From assembly GCF_026341275.1 (NCBI RefSeq), contig NZ_JAIFZO010000002.1, positions 6,602,118-6,666,117 of the forward strand: a stretch of DNA of 64,000 nt, read 5' to 3'. Shown piece after piece: positions 41,862 to 51,400 of the stretch. The stretch's first letter is position 1, and each line of letters begins with the position of its first letter. Source of the stretch: Streptomyces ortus (GTDB lineage: Bacteria > Actinomycetota > Actinomycetes > Streptomycetales > Streptomycetaceae). Under the pieces are notes generated by a model. That model was not told the DNA's origin and searched no databases. It worked only from the letters and a program-made list of their open reading frames with translations. Position numbers and translations under genes: made by a program.

Positions 41862-43604
41862 TCAGTGAACGCCTCGGCCTGCGTGTGCTTCGGCGAGGAG
41901 GAGGTAGCTGCTGGCGGTCCAGGTGTAGGCGCGGTCGCGCAGGCCCGTTCCGGTCAGGGCGTCGAAGTTCTCGGCGAAGCCGTGGGTCTCGCACAGGGCG
42001 CGGAAGCGGGCACTGATGTCGTCGGCCAGACGATGGTGTCCCGCGCGACGCAGTCCGTCCTCCATGAGGACCGTGGCGGGGGCCCAGATGGGGCCGCGCC
42101 AGTAGCCGTCGGAGAGGTAGTGCGACGAGGTCGGCAGCTCCGTGGCCAGGCCGTAGGGGGTCAGATGGGCCTCGATGCGGGTGGCCAGCGCCTCGCTGAT
42201 CTCGTCCGGCAGATGCTCCCCCAGCACGATGGGCATCAGGTCGAGAAGGCTGGAACTGTGCCAGGTGTCGCCGCTGTCGACCCCTTGGGCGACGAACCGG
42301 TCACCGGTCCAGAGCTGGTCGAGCATCGCTGTCTGCGTTGCCTCGGCGGCGAGAATCCACCGGTCTGCCTCCTTGGGTCTGCCCAGGCGCGTGGCCAGGT
42401 CGGCGAGTTCCCGGAGCTGGAGGGTGAGGAAGGCGGCCAGGTCCGCGGTGACGACCACACGTTCGGGGTCGAAGGTGGTTGCGTTGTCCCAGCCGCTGTC
42501 GTTGCCGTGCTGGTAGTGGGGCAGTACGGCGTCGGGGGCACGGCGTGCGGTGAGCCAGAAGTCGGTCCAGCGCGCCAGCCTGTCGTAGGTCTCCACCAGC
42601 TGATCCTGGGTGGGGGACGTCCGCAGCCGACGGCGCAGGTGACCGAACGCCCAGCCGTGGACGGGGGGTTTGACGAAGTTGCGGAGGACCTCGGAGTGGG
42701 TGACCGAGTCGGGCAGTGCCCCGGTCTCGTCCTGGTGGTCGAAGGGCAGGTGGTACTGGTCCCAGGCCAGTTCGGGGAGACCGGGGGCCAGCGCGAGCGC
42801 GTTGAAGCAGTGGTCCCAGCTCCAGACCTTGTCCATCCAGTGCTTGGACATCAGTACGGCGGGACGGGTGACGAGCCCTCCCGGACGTACGGTCGCGGAC
42901 CACACCACGTAGGCGGCGAGTTCGGCGGCCGGGGTGAGGGACGAGCGCCAAGGGGCCACCGTGTCGACGAAGTCCGCGAAGGAGTTCCGCGCGACCTCGA
43001 CGATCTTGTCGAAGGTCGTTGTCGGCGCGTACGGCGGGCGGGCCGTGTCAAGTTCCTCGACCGCGATTTCCCAGGTGGTCCGGGCATCTGTGCCGCCGTC
43101 GAGGGTGAGGCCCCGGTCGGCGCCGCCGAGGGCCTGGCCGCCGAACACGTCGGTCACCGTGCCGGCCAGCACGGTGACGCGGTAGCGGCGCCCGGTCTCG
43201 TACGACGTGAACACGTACGCGTCGGCCGCCGCGTCATGGAAGAAGTAGGTGCCGCTGAACGGGGTGAGTGCACGGGCCGCCGCGCACACCCTCAGCGACA
43301 GCCCCGTACCCCGCAGGCGTACGGTTTCCGGCGACTCGTAGGCGAGATCCACACGGCCGGCCGCGCAGGTCCAGCTCAGCAGGCCCGGTGTCGCCTCCAC
43401 GCCGGTCCCGGCCCGCTCGCCCGTCGCGGCGTCGAGCGGCGTCAGGCGCAGAACGGCGTGCATACCGTTCTGGTGCGAGACGAGGTGGAGATCCTCGGTG
43501 TATGTCTTCTCGGCCACCACGGGCGAGATGTCGAACCAGGATCCGTTCGTGCTGAACGGGATGTCGCGGACGGAGAAGGCCGGGCCGGGGCGGTCGGCGG
43601 TCAT
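41862..43604 (-). CDS. Glycoside hydrolase, GH63-like (alpha/alpha)6 barrel
   Basis: A 580-residue cytosolic enzyme (no signal peptide) from ATG 43604. An N-terminal beta-rich half (~1-210) is followed by a helical barrel with MSKHWMDKVWSWDHCFNALAL, DHQDETGALPDSVTH and SSHYLSDGYWRGPIWAPATVL, and an ending AYTWTASSYLLL. These motifs match the MGH1-like/GH63 group and relatives, which remove terminal alpha-linked sugars. Being last in an operon with LacI regulator, binding protein and two permeases, it probably cleaves the imported oligosaccharide inside the cell. The exact linkage is not readable. It starts 77 bp after the downstream permease. Confidence 0.85.
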   Translation of the reverse strand: MTADRPGPAFSVRDIPFSTNGSWFDISPVVAEKTYTEDLHLVSHQNGMHAVLRLTPLDAATGERAGTGVEATPGLLSWTCAAGRVDLAYESPETVRLRGTGLSLRVCAAARALTPFSGTYFFHDAAADAYVFTSYETGRRYRVTVLAGTVTDVFGGQALGGADRGLTLDGGTDARTTWEIAVEELDTARPPYAPTTTFDKIVEVARNSFADFVDTVAPWRSSLTPAAELAAYVVWSATVRPGGLVTRPAVLMSKHWMDKVWSWDHCFNALALAPGLPELAWDQYHLPFDHQDETGALPDSVTHSEVLRNFVKPPVHGWAFGHLRRRLRTSPTQDQLVETYDRLARWTDFWLTARRAPDAVLPHYQHGNDSGWDNATTFDPERVVVTADLAAFLTLQLRELADLATRLGRPKEADRWILAAEATQTAMLDQLWTGDRFVAQGVDSGDTWHSSSLLDLMPIVLGEHLPDEISEALATRIEAHLTPYGLATELPTSSHYLSDGYWRGPIWAPATVLMEDGLRRAGHHRLADDISARFRALCETHGFAENFDALTGTGLRDRAYTWTASSYLLLAEAHAGRGVH

Positions 43605-43681
43605 GAGGCGTGACTCGTTTCTCAAGCAGGGGTGAGCGGCCGCTCCACCGGATGGCGGTGGAACCGCGGCGAAGGGGGAGG

Positions 43682-44506
43682 TCAGTCCTTGACCGCGCCG
43701 GTGGTCACGCCCGCGGCGACGTAGCGCTGGGCGAGGACGAGGATCACTGCGGTCGGCAACGAGGCCATGACAGCGGTGGCCATGATGGCGTTCCACTCCT
43801 GGTTGTTGTTGCCGATGTAGTGGTAGATGCCGAGGGTGATCGGCTCATGGGCGCCGCCGTTGACGAGCGTGCTGGCGAAGACGAAGTCGGACCAGGACCA
43901 CAGGAACGCGAAGAGGGACACCGTGACGATCGAGTTGCGGCTCATGGGCAGGACGATCGACCAGAAGGTGCGCAGCGGTCCGGCTCCGTCGGTCTTCGCG
44001 GCCTGGAGGAGTTCGCCGGGAATGCCGGACATGAAGGCGGTGAAGATCAGCACGCCGAAAGGGACGGCGAGCGTGGAGTCGGCGACGATCAGGCCGGGGA
44101 CCGACTGGAGCAGGCCGAGCTGGAGGTAGACGGCGTAGAAGCCCATCGCCATGATGATGCCGGGGATCATCTGGGCGGCCAGCAGGACGAAGTTGAGGAT
44201 ACCGCCGCCGCGCGGGCGCAGCTTGGCCAGCGCGTATCCGGCGGGCGCGGCCAGGGCCACGGTCAGGAGAACGGTGCCGAGACCGATGACGAGGCTGGTG
44301 CCGAGGTACGGCAGTTGCTCGTCGAGCACCTTGCGGTAGCCGTCCAGGGTGACGTGGGTGGGGAACAGGTCCGGCGGACTCTTTCGCATGTCCTGGTCGC
44401 GGGTGAGAGACACGTTGAACATCCAGTAGACCGGGAAGAGCATGAGCGCGGTCAGCAGCACGCCGACGGCTGTCTTCCACCAGGTGCGGCCGGCGTTTCG
44501 GTTCAT
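43682..44506 (-). CDS. Carbohydrate ABC transporter permease (MalG type)
   Basis: A 274-residue membrane protein with six predicted helices. The ABC-contact (EAA) loop is visible as ELLQAAKTDGAGPLRTFWSIVLPMSR, where most relatives have E-A-A-x3-G. It ends GAVKD, as in many MalG-type permeases. ATG 44506 overlaps the stop of the partner permease by 4 bp. No ATPase gene is in the operon; Streptomyces often use the shared MsiK ATPase for such CUT1 importers. Confidence 0.93.
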   Translation of the reverse strand: MNRNAGRTWWKTAVGVLLTALMLFPVYWMFNVSLTRDQDMRKSPPDLFPTHVTLDGYRKVLDEQLPYLGTSLVIGLGTVLLTVALAAPAGYALAKLRPRGGGILNFVLLAAQMIPGIIMAMGFYAVYLQLGLLQSVPGLIVADSTLAVPFGVLIFTAFMSGIPGELLQAAKTDGAGPLRTFWSIVLPMSRNSIVTVSLFAFLWSWSDFVFASTLVNGGAHEPITLGIYHYIGNNNQEWNAIMATAVMASLPTAVILVLAQRYVAAGVTTGAVKD

Positions 44507-45486
44507 GACAGTGCCTGCTTCCGCTGGACGCGAACGTACATCAGGCCGAAGACCAGGGCGGCGACGACGAGGAGGTTGCCGACGGCCGCACCAGGGCCGA
44601 AGGCGGGCAGGAGGTTGCCGAAGCCGAGTTGATAGGACCAGGTGGCAAAGGTCGTGGACGAGTCGGCCGGACCGCCCTTGGTCATGATCCAGATGATGTC
44701 GAAGACCTTGAGCGTGTAGACCAGTCCGAGGAGCAGGGTGATCGCCGACACCGGGCGCAACAGGGGGAAGGTGATCCGCCAGAAGCGCTGCCAGGCGTTC
44801 GCTCCATCCAGGGCAGCGGCCTCGTACAGGCTTGTGGGAATGGTCTGCAGGCCGCTGTACAGCACGACCAGATTGAACGGGACGCCGATCCAGATGTTGG
44901 CGATGATCACCGAGGTCAGGGACCACGAGGGGGACGTCAGCCAGTTCACCGGGTCGATGCCGACAGCACCCGAGAGAGCGTTGATGATGCCTGATTCGCT
45001 GTTGAGCATCCAGGACCAGGTGGACGCCGACACGATCAGTGGCAGCAGCCAGGGCACCAGGAACAGGGCCCTCAAGATGGCGGACAGCCGGAAGTGCTGG
45101 TGGAAGAAGACCGCGAGGGCCAGGCCGACGGCGTACTGGAAGACCAGGCATACGACGGTGAACACCACCGTGTGGGTGAGCGCCGGCCCGAATGTCGGGT
45201 CGTCGAAGACCTTCCGGTAGTTGTCCAGCCCGGTGAAGGGCGCGTTGCCCTGGACGAAGGAGCGGACGGTGTAGTTGCGAAGGCTGAGGTCGATGTTGCG
45301 GTAGAGCGGATAGGCGTAGAAGAGGACGAGGTAGAGGGTGACCGGGGCGAGGAAGGCCCAGGCGGCCCACTGTGGGGAGGCCGGACGGCGCTGTGTCCGT
45401 GCGGGGGACGGGGGCGGGGCGGCGGTGGCCGCCCCTTTCCGGAACTGTTCGGAGCGGCGGTCCGGCAACTGAGTCGTGTGGTTCAT
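44503..45486 (-). CDS. Carbohydrate ABC transporter permease (MalF type)
   Basis: A 327-residue membrane protein with a Pro/Arg/Ala-rich cytoplasmic N-terminus (~45 residues) and six predicted helices starting at AAWAFLAPVTLYLVLFYAYP. The EAA loop reads SLYEAAALDGANAWQRFWRITFPLLRP. It pairs with the MalG-type permease encoded next. The start is 22 bp after the binding-protein stop. Confidence 0.93.
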   Translation of the reverse strand: MNHTTQLPDRRSEQFRKGAATAAPPPSPARTQRRPASPQWAAWAFLAPVTLYLVLFYAYPLYRNIDLSLRNYTVRSFVQGNAPFTGLDNYRKVFDDPTFGPALTHTVVFTVVCLVFQYAVGLALAVFFHQHFRLSAILRALFLVPWLLPLIVSASTWSWMLNSESGIINALSGAVGIDPVNWLTSPSWSLTSVIIANIWIGVPFNLVVLYSGLQTIPTSLYEAAALDGANAWQRFWRITFPLLRPVSAITLLLGLVYTLKVFDIIWIMTKGGPADSSTTFATWSYQLGFGNLLPAFGPGAAVGNLLVVAALVFGLMYVRVQRKQALS

Positions 45487-45508
45487 CTGCGGACCCGGTG
45501 ATCTTCGG

Positions 45509-46756
45509 CTACTGGGCGGCGGACTGGGCCTTGGACAGCGCGTCCTTGGGTGACGCGGCACCGCTGAGAGCGGACTGCACTGCTTTCCACAACTGCTCCG
45601 AGATCTTGGGGTACTTGGTGCCCAGGTCGTCGCTGGTGCGTCCCTTGGCCGCCTTGACCGCGTCGACCCAAGGTTTCAGATCCGCGTTCGCCTCGACCTG
45701 CTTGGCCTGTACCTCGCCGGTCGGTGCCACGTAGGACAGGGTGGTGTCGGTGTCGTACAGGTTCTGGGTGCTGGTCAGGCAGGTGGCCAGCTTCTGGGAC
45801 GTTGCGTAGCGGCCGGTTCGGCTCTGGACGGGGAGGGTGAGGAACTCCCCGCCGGTCGGAGCGGCGGCATTGCCGCCGGAGATGCCGGGGACGGGTACGA
45901 CTCCGTACTCAAACCCCGCCTTCTCGGCATTGGCGAGTTGCCACGTGCCGTTCTCCGCGAAGGCGTAGTCGCCACTGGCGAACTCCTGCCAGCTGGTGGT
46001 CTGGGTGTTGTTGATGACGGAGTTCGGCGCGTGGCCCTCCTTGAGCCAGTCCTTCCACAGCGACAGCGCGGAGACGGCCTTGGCGGAGTCGAGTGCGGTC
46101 AGCTCGGCGCCGGAGCCCCAGAACCACGGCAGGAACTGGAAGCTGCCCTCTTCGGTGCCGATCGCGGAGAAGGTGATGCCCTTCTTGCCCGCCTTCTTCA
46201 CCTTCTCCAGCGCCGCCGTCAGTGAAGGCCAGTCCTTGACCGAGGCGATGTCCACGCCGGCTTCCTTCAGGACCGCCTTGTTGTAGTAGAGGGCGAGGGT
46301 GTTCGCGCCGATCGGGGTGCCGTAGGTCTTCCCACCCGACTGGCCGGCCGCGAGCAGGTTGGCATCCACCTTGGACGTGTCCAGCTTGTTCTCGGCGGTT
46401 GTGGTGAGGACGCCTGCCTCGGCCAGGGTCGACACGACCGGGTTGTCGACTATGAGCACGTCGGCGGAGTTGTCCTGCTGCGCCGCCAGCAACGCCTTGT
46501 TGGACAGGTCGCTGGTGTCGAAGGCGGTCCGTTTGATCTTCGCCCCGGCTTCGGTGGCACAGGCGTCCAGCAGCTTCGCCCAGGCCGAGCCCTTGTCGAA
46601 CTGCGGGTAGGGGTCCCAGATGTTGTACGTGCCGCCGTCGGTGCCGCCCGCCTCGCTGTCGCCCGAGCCGGAGCCGCAGGCGGTGCCACTGGTGGCGACG
46701 GCCAGGGCGATCAGGGCTGTGGCGGTCAGACGACGCTGTCTGGGGAAGCTGTTCAT
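45509..46756 (-). CDS. Extracellular sugar-binding lipoprotein (CUT1 type)
   Basis: A 415-residue exported lipoprotein from ATG 46756 (AAGGAA seven bases upstream). The signal peptide ends SGTAC with lipidated Cys27, then a Gly/Ser-rich linker. The body is an SBP_bac_1 fold (GGTYNIWDPYPQFDKGSAW, ADVLIVDNPVVSTL, YGTPIGANTLALYYNKAVL). It captures oligosaccharide for the two permeases. It is the first structural gene after the LacI regulator (135-bp gap) and is likely controlled by it. Confidence 0.93.
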   Translation of the reverse strand: MNSFPRQRRLTATALIALAVATSGTACGSGSGDSEAGGTDGGTYNIWDPYPQFDKGSAWAKLLDACATEAGAKIKRTAFDTSDLSNKALLAAQQDNSADVLIVDNPVVSTLAEAGVLTTTAENKLDTSKVDANLLAAGQSGGKTYGTPIGANTLALYYNKAVLKEAGVDIASVKDWPSLTAALEKVKKAGKKGITFSAIGTEEGSFQFLPWFWGSGAELTALDSAKAVSALSLWKDWLKEGHAPNSVINNTQTTSWQEFASGDYAFAENGTWQLANAEKAGFEYGVVPVPGISGGNAAAPTGGEFLTLPVQSRTGRYATSQKLATCLTSTQNLYDTDTTLSYVAPTGEVQAKQVEANADLKPWVDAVKAAKGRTSDDLGTKYPKISEQLWKAVQSALSGAASPKDALSKAQSAAQ

Positions 46757-46891
46757 CGCGGGTTCCTTTGTTTCGGGCATGCGTGTGCCGAAGGCAGGGG
46801 TCGCTGGAAGCGGGCGCGTCGAAGGTGCTGAGGCGCGGTTCGGACGTCCGGCGGGGTGGGGCGGGGGAGCGGGCGTCTGCCGTGGGTGTGC

Positions 46892-47938
46892 TCAGGGCGT
46901 CGTATCGAGAACGGTGTCCGCGGTGGGTGCGGCTCCAGCGGGACCGGTGCTGGCCCGGAGCGAGATGGGTGGCGTGAGCAGATGGTGCCGGGGCGGTGCG
47001 TCGGGTCGGTCCAGCCGTTCCACCAGCAGTTCGACGGCGAGACGCCCCATCTCGGCCGCCGGTACGTCCGCCGCCGTGAGCTGCGGGGTCACCGTCTCCG
47101 CCCAGCGGCTTGCCACGACTCCGGTGACAGAGAAGTCGCGCGGCACATGGCGGCCCGCCCGGGCGAGTGCCCGGTAGATACCGCCCAGCGCGGCCTCGTT
47201 CAGCGCGACCAGGGCCGTGGTGGCCGGGTCGTCGTGCAGGATCCGCTCCAGGCAGGCCTGACCCGAGGCGGCGTCGTCGCCACAGCAGTACGTCCGGACC
47301 GTCAGCCCGCGCTCGGCCGCGGCCTTCGTGAAACCGTCCAGGCCGCGCTGCGCGGACTCGTAGCCCGCCCGCAGCAGCTGCTCGGGACGGTTGACGAAGG
47401 CGACCCGGCGGTGGCCGAGATCCGCCAGGTGGTGGACGCAGCGCTCCACCAGCACGGTGTGGTCCAGGCCGACCCACCAACCGCCCTCGGGACGCGCGGT
47501 GCGGCCGATCGCGACGGCCGGGAAGTCCAGCCCGACCAGATGATCGACCCGGTCGTCCTGGAGCCTGATCTCCATCAGGATCGCGCCGTCGACCCGCCGC
47601 TCTCCCAGCAGCCGCTGGAAGGAACGGTCGCTGTCCACGCCGCTCGGTGACAGCAGTACGTCGTAGTCGTAGGCCGCGGCTGCCTCCACCACGCTGCCGA
47701 TGAAGTCCAGCTGCATGCCTGTGTAGTGGTTCCCGGCCGGCGGGAAGACCAGGCCGATCGTGCTGGTCCGCCCGTTGGCCAGGGCACGGGCACTGGCACT
47801 GGGCTGGTAGCCCAGCTCGTCGACGACCTGCTGGATCCTGCGACGCGTGTCCTCGGACACCGGGCGTTTGCCGCTCAGCGCGTAGGACACGGTGCTGCGC
47901 GAGACACCGGCCCGCCGGGCGATCTCACCGATGTTCAC
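46892..47938 (-). CDS. LacI family transcriptional regulator
   Basis: A 348-residue repressor. GTG 47938 (GGAG five bases upstream) puts the LacI helix-turn-helix at the N-terminus: VNIGEIARRAGVSRSTVSYALSGKRPVS, with hinge helix YQPSASARALANGRTSTIGLV. The rest is a periplasmic-binding-like effector domain with GAILMEIRLQDDRV and TTALVALNEAALGG. Four identical CGAACCGGTTCG palindromes lie upstream, the nearest 15 bp before the start, so it should repress itself, the transporter/hydrolase operon downstream and the divergent glycosidase gene. Its inducer is probably the transported sugar. Confidence 0.92.
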   Translation of the reverse strand: MNIGEIARRAGVSRSTVSYALSGKRPVSEDTRRRIQQVVDELGYQPSASARALANGRTSTIGLVFPPAGNHYTGMQLDFIGSVVEAAAAYDYDVLLSPSGVDSDRSFQRLLGERRVDGAILMEIRLQDDRVDHLVGLDFPAVAIGRTARPEGGWWVGLDHTVLVERCVHHLADLGHRRVAFVNRPEQLLRAGYESAQRGLDGFTKAAAERGLTVRTYCCGDDAASGQACLERILHDDPATTALVALNEAALGGIYRALARAGRHVPRDFSVTGVVASRWAETVTPQLTAADVPAAEMGRLAVELLVERLDRPDAPPRHHLLTPPISLRASTGPAGAAPTADTVLDTTP

Positions 47939-47952
47939 GGGAACTCCTTGGC

Positions 47953-47964
47953 CGAACCGGTTCG
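47953..47964. promoter_or_regulatory. LacI-type operator O1, CGAACCGGTTCG
   Basis: Perfect 12-bp palindrome with the central CG typical of LacI-family sites, 15 bp upstream of the regulator's start. Its position suggests autorepression of the minus-strand operon. Confidence 0.82.
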
Positions 47965-48032
47965 CCGTCCTCGAAAGGGAGCACAACACCGGTCGTATGA
48001 GGGCAGGAACGGGGCTGCACGAGTCCGGTTGT

Positions 48033-48044
48033 CGAACCGGTTCG
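48033..48044. promoter_or_regulatory. LacI-type operator O2, CGAACCGGTTCG
   Basis: Identical palindrome 80 bp from O1, about eight helical turns, likely in the promoter of the minus-strand operon. Confidence 0.82.
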
Positions 48045-48174
48045 CGTGAAGTGACGGTAGGAACAGCCCGAGCAGACTGTCAACCTCTTCGACAGGAATT
48101 CCGCAGCCGCCGGAGGGGCGTCAGATCCCCGTGTTCAAGGGATTGCTGGCCACGCCCTCCGGTGCTAGCTTCGC

Positions 48175-48186
48175 CGAACCGGTTCG
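48175..48186. promoter_or_regulatory. LacI-type operator O3, CGAACCGGTTCG
   Basis: Identical palindrome, 142 bp from O2 and 120 bp from O4, in the middle of the divergent region. Confidence 0.82.
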
Positions 48187-48294
48187 ATGAAGTGATCCTT
48201 CCGGCGACCGTGGGCGCGTTCTGTACAGCCCCAGAAGCGCGGGGCCCGCCAACCCCGCTGCCTCCAAAAGCACCCACCTCATGGCGCCGGACGT

Positions 48295-48306
48295 CGAACC
48301 GGTTCG
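48295..48306. promoter_or_regulatory. LacI-type operator O4, CGAACCGGTTCG
   Basis: Identical palindrome ~115 bp before the start of the secreted glycosidase gene, placed to control the plus-strand promoter. Confidence 0.82.
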
Positions 48307-48421
48307 CAACGCATCGCCTCGGGTCTTCCGCACTGCAACACGGCGTCGGAAGAGCCTCCGACCGAGGTAACCGAGGTGGGGCGACCGGAATCCCGCTACT
48401 CAAGGATTGAGGACGCAGTCC

Positions 48422-51400
48422 ATGCCATCCCCTGACAGATTCGCCCGGCGCCGCGCCCCGGCCGCCCTGGCACTCACTCTCGGCGTTGGCCTGCTGGCCG
48501 CACCGGCCGGCCCCGCGCACGCGGCCGAGGCGCCGGCGCCCATCGCCCACTACACCTTCGACCAGGAGGACCTCGCCTCCGGCCGGATCACGGACAGTTC
48601 CGGAAACGACCTGACGGCGACCCTGGTGAACGGCTCCACCGCCCGGTCCGTCGACGGCACCGGCACCGGCAAGGCGCTGGCCCTGCCCGGCGGAGCTCCC
48701 ACCTCCAACGGCGCCTACGTCCGCCTGCCCCGCGAAGTACTGGGCGCGGCAAGTGACTTGACGGTCTCCGCGCGCGTGAAGTCGAGCGGTGACAAGGCGT
48801 CCTGGCAGCGGATCTTCGACCTGGGCACCGACAACACCAAGTACCTCTTCGCCACCCCCTACAGCGGCGACGGGCTGCTGCGCACTGCCGCCACCGCCGG
48901 CGCGGGGAGCGCGGAGACACAGATCGACGGCTACGCGATGCTGCCCGCGGACGAGTGGCGGACCGTCACTGTCACACTCGACAGCTCCGCCAACCGGCTC
49001 ACCACCTACCTCGACGGCGTGGCGGTCTCCTCCGCCTCGACCGGCATCAAGGCCAGTGATCTGCTGGACAGTTCGGCCACGGCCGCCGGCTACATCGGCA
49101 AGTCCTTCTGGCCGGATCCGCTGCTCAAGGGCGCGGTCGACGACTTCACGGTGTGGCACCACCCGCTCGGCGCCGAGCAGGTGGCAAGGCTGGTCGGGGA
49201 CGTTCCCACTCTCCGGCAGCTCTCGCGGACGTCGTTCGATGTCCGTACGACGAGTGGGACCACCCCGTCCCTGCCCGCTGCCGCCCGCTCCTCCTTCTCC
49301 GACGGCTACGACCGTGACACACCGATCACCTGGGACTCCGTGCCGTCCGAGAAATACGCCCGGCCCGGGACCTTCACGGTGGCGGGCACGGCGGCCGGAC
49401 GGACCGTGCGGGCGACCGTCACCGTGGTCCGCGAAGGACAGCTCACCGTCGACCTCGGTTCGGACACCGGCGCCTTCCACGGCGGCGCCTCCGGCACCCT
49501 CTACGGCGTATACGGACCGGATGTTCCCACCAACAACCTGATGGAGGGCATGGGCCTGCGCACGGTCTCCACCAAGGCCCAGGACGGCCCGCAGCACCCC
49601 GGCGCCGACGCACTGGACGTGGTGAAGCCGCTGGCCGACTCCACCGACGGCGACGTGTACATCTACATGACGGACATCCACCGCGGGTTCCCGTACGAGT
49701 GGCCGGGGGACACCCCCGCGCAAAAGCTCAAGCTCTACGAGCAAAAGCTCGCCGACCAGGTCGACCAGGTCCTGAAACTACCGAGGGAGTACCAGGACAA
49801 CATCGTCTTCGTGCCGTTCAACGAGCCCGAGGGCAACATGTTCGGTACCGGACAGTGGAGCTACAACAAGGTCAGCTGGCTCGACGATCCCGACGACTTC
49901 TTCGCCGCCTGGGACTCCGCCTACAAGCTCATCAAGGGCAAGATGCCGGACGCCCGGACAGCCGGACCCAACACCAGCGTCCTGTTCGACCAGGTGAAGG
50001 GCTTCCTCACGCACGCGCTGGCCGCCGGTACCCTCCCGGAGGTCGTCACCTGGCACGAGCTGAGCCACCCGGAGGCGGTGCGCGAAAGCGTCGCCACGTA
50101 CCGGACGTGGGAGAAGGACCTGTTCAAGGGCACCAGCCGTGAGGGCACCCGACTCCCGGTCAACATCAATGAGTACGCCTTCAATTACCACACCTCCGTC
50201 CCCGGTCAGATGATCCAGTGGGTCTCCGCGATCGAGGAGTCCAAGGTGGACGCCGACATCGCGTACTGGAACATCGACGGCAACCTCTCCGACTCCGCGG
50301 TGCAGTCCAACCGCGGCAACGGCCAGTGGTGGCTGCTGAACTCGTACGCCTCGATGAGCGGACACACCGTGAAGGTGACACCGCCGTTGCCCGGCGAGAA
50401 CTACACCATGCAGGGCGTGGCCACGCTGGACGAGAGGAAGAAGCAGGCCCGGCTGATCTTCGGCGGCTCCACCGGTAAGGGCCACATCACCTTCGACAAC
50501 GTCCCGAAGAAGGTCTTCGGGAAGCAGGTCCACGCCTGGGTGCGCGAGATCGGGTGGAGTGGTCAGATCGGCGACTCCTCCGGCCCCGAACTGCTCACGG
50601 AGACGGACCTGAAGGTCGGTGACGACGGCACCGTGGTCGTCGGCTTCGGTGACGGGCTGCCGGCGCTGAAGGAGTCCTCCGCGTACGAGATCGTCCTCAG
50701 CCCGGCCGGGAAGGCGAAGAGCACACAGTCGCCGCCGGCGCGCTGGCAGGGTTCGTACGAGGCGGAGGACGCCGCCCACACCGGGTCCGGCTACTCGAAG
50801 AACGGCCCGGAGGGCTCGCCCCGCGACGTGTCGAAGTTCTACACCTCCGGCGGCTACGACGTGGGCGGTCTGCGTACCGGCTCGGACGTCACCCTCGACT
50901 TCACAGTGGACGTGCCCGAGGACGGCGCCTACGACCTGAGCGTCTTCGCCAACTCCCTCAACACCTTCGACGAGGTGAAGGAGCAGGGACCCACCAACGT
51001 CTTCCTGCGCGTGGACGGCGACGCCGACAGCGAGCAGGAGCTGCACCTGCCGCTCGGCTACAAGTGGGTGGTCTGGGACCACACCGACACCAAGGTGCAA
51101 CTCACCGCGGGCAAGCACATTCTGACACTCGCCGCGAAGAGCGCCGACGGCAAGCGCGCCACCAAGGGCGACGCCATCGTCGACCGCCTCACCCTGTCCC
51201 TCCCGGAGGACTCGGCCGGCACCCAGGTGTACGAGGGCGAGCTGGCCTGGCTGAACGACGGGGCACGGCCCGTCTACGACCTGCCGGAGCCGGCGGCCAC
51301 CGGCTCGGGCGCGGCCCGGCTCGCCAAGGGCCAGACCGCCACGTTCTGGATCTACTCACCCGCCGACCGCGAGGCCACACTCAAGGTCGACACCCTCAAG

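Noticed and set aside
48033..48306. tRNA-like GGTTCG (T-loop) matches
   Set aside because: They are the LacI-type palindromes; no acceptor or anticodon stem can be formed around them.
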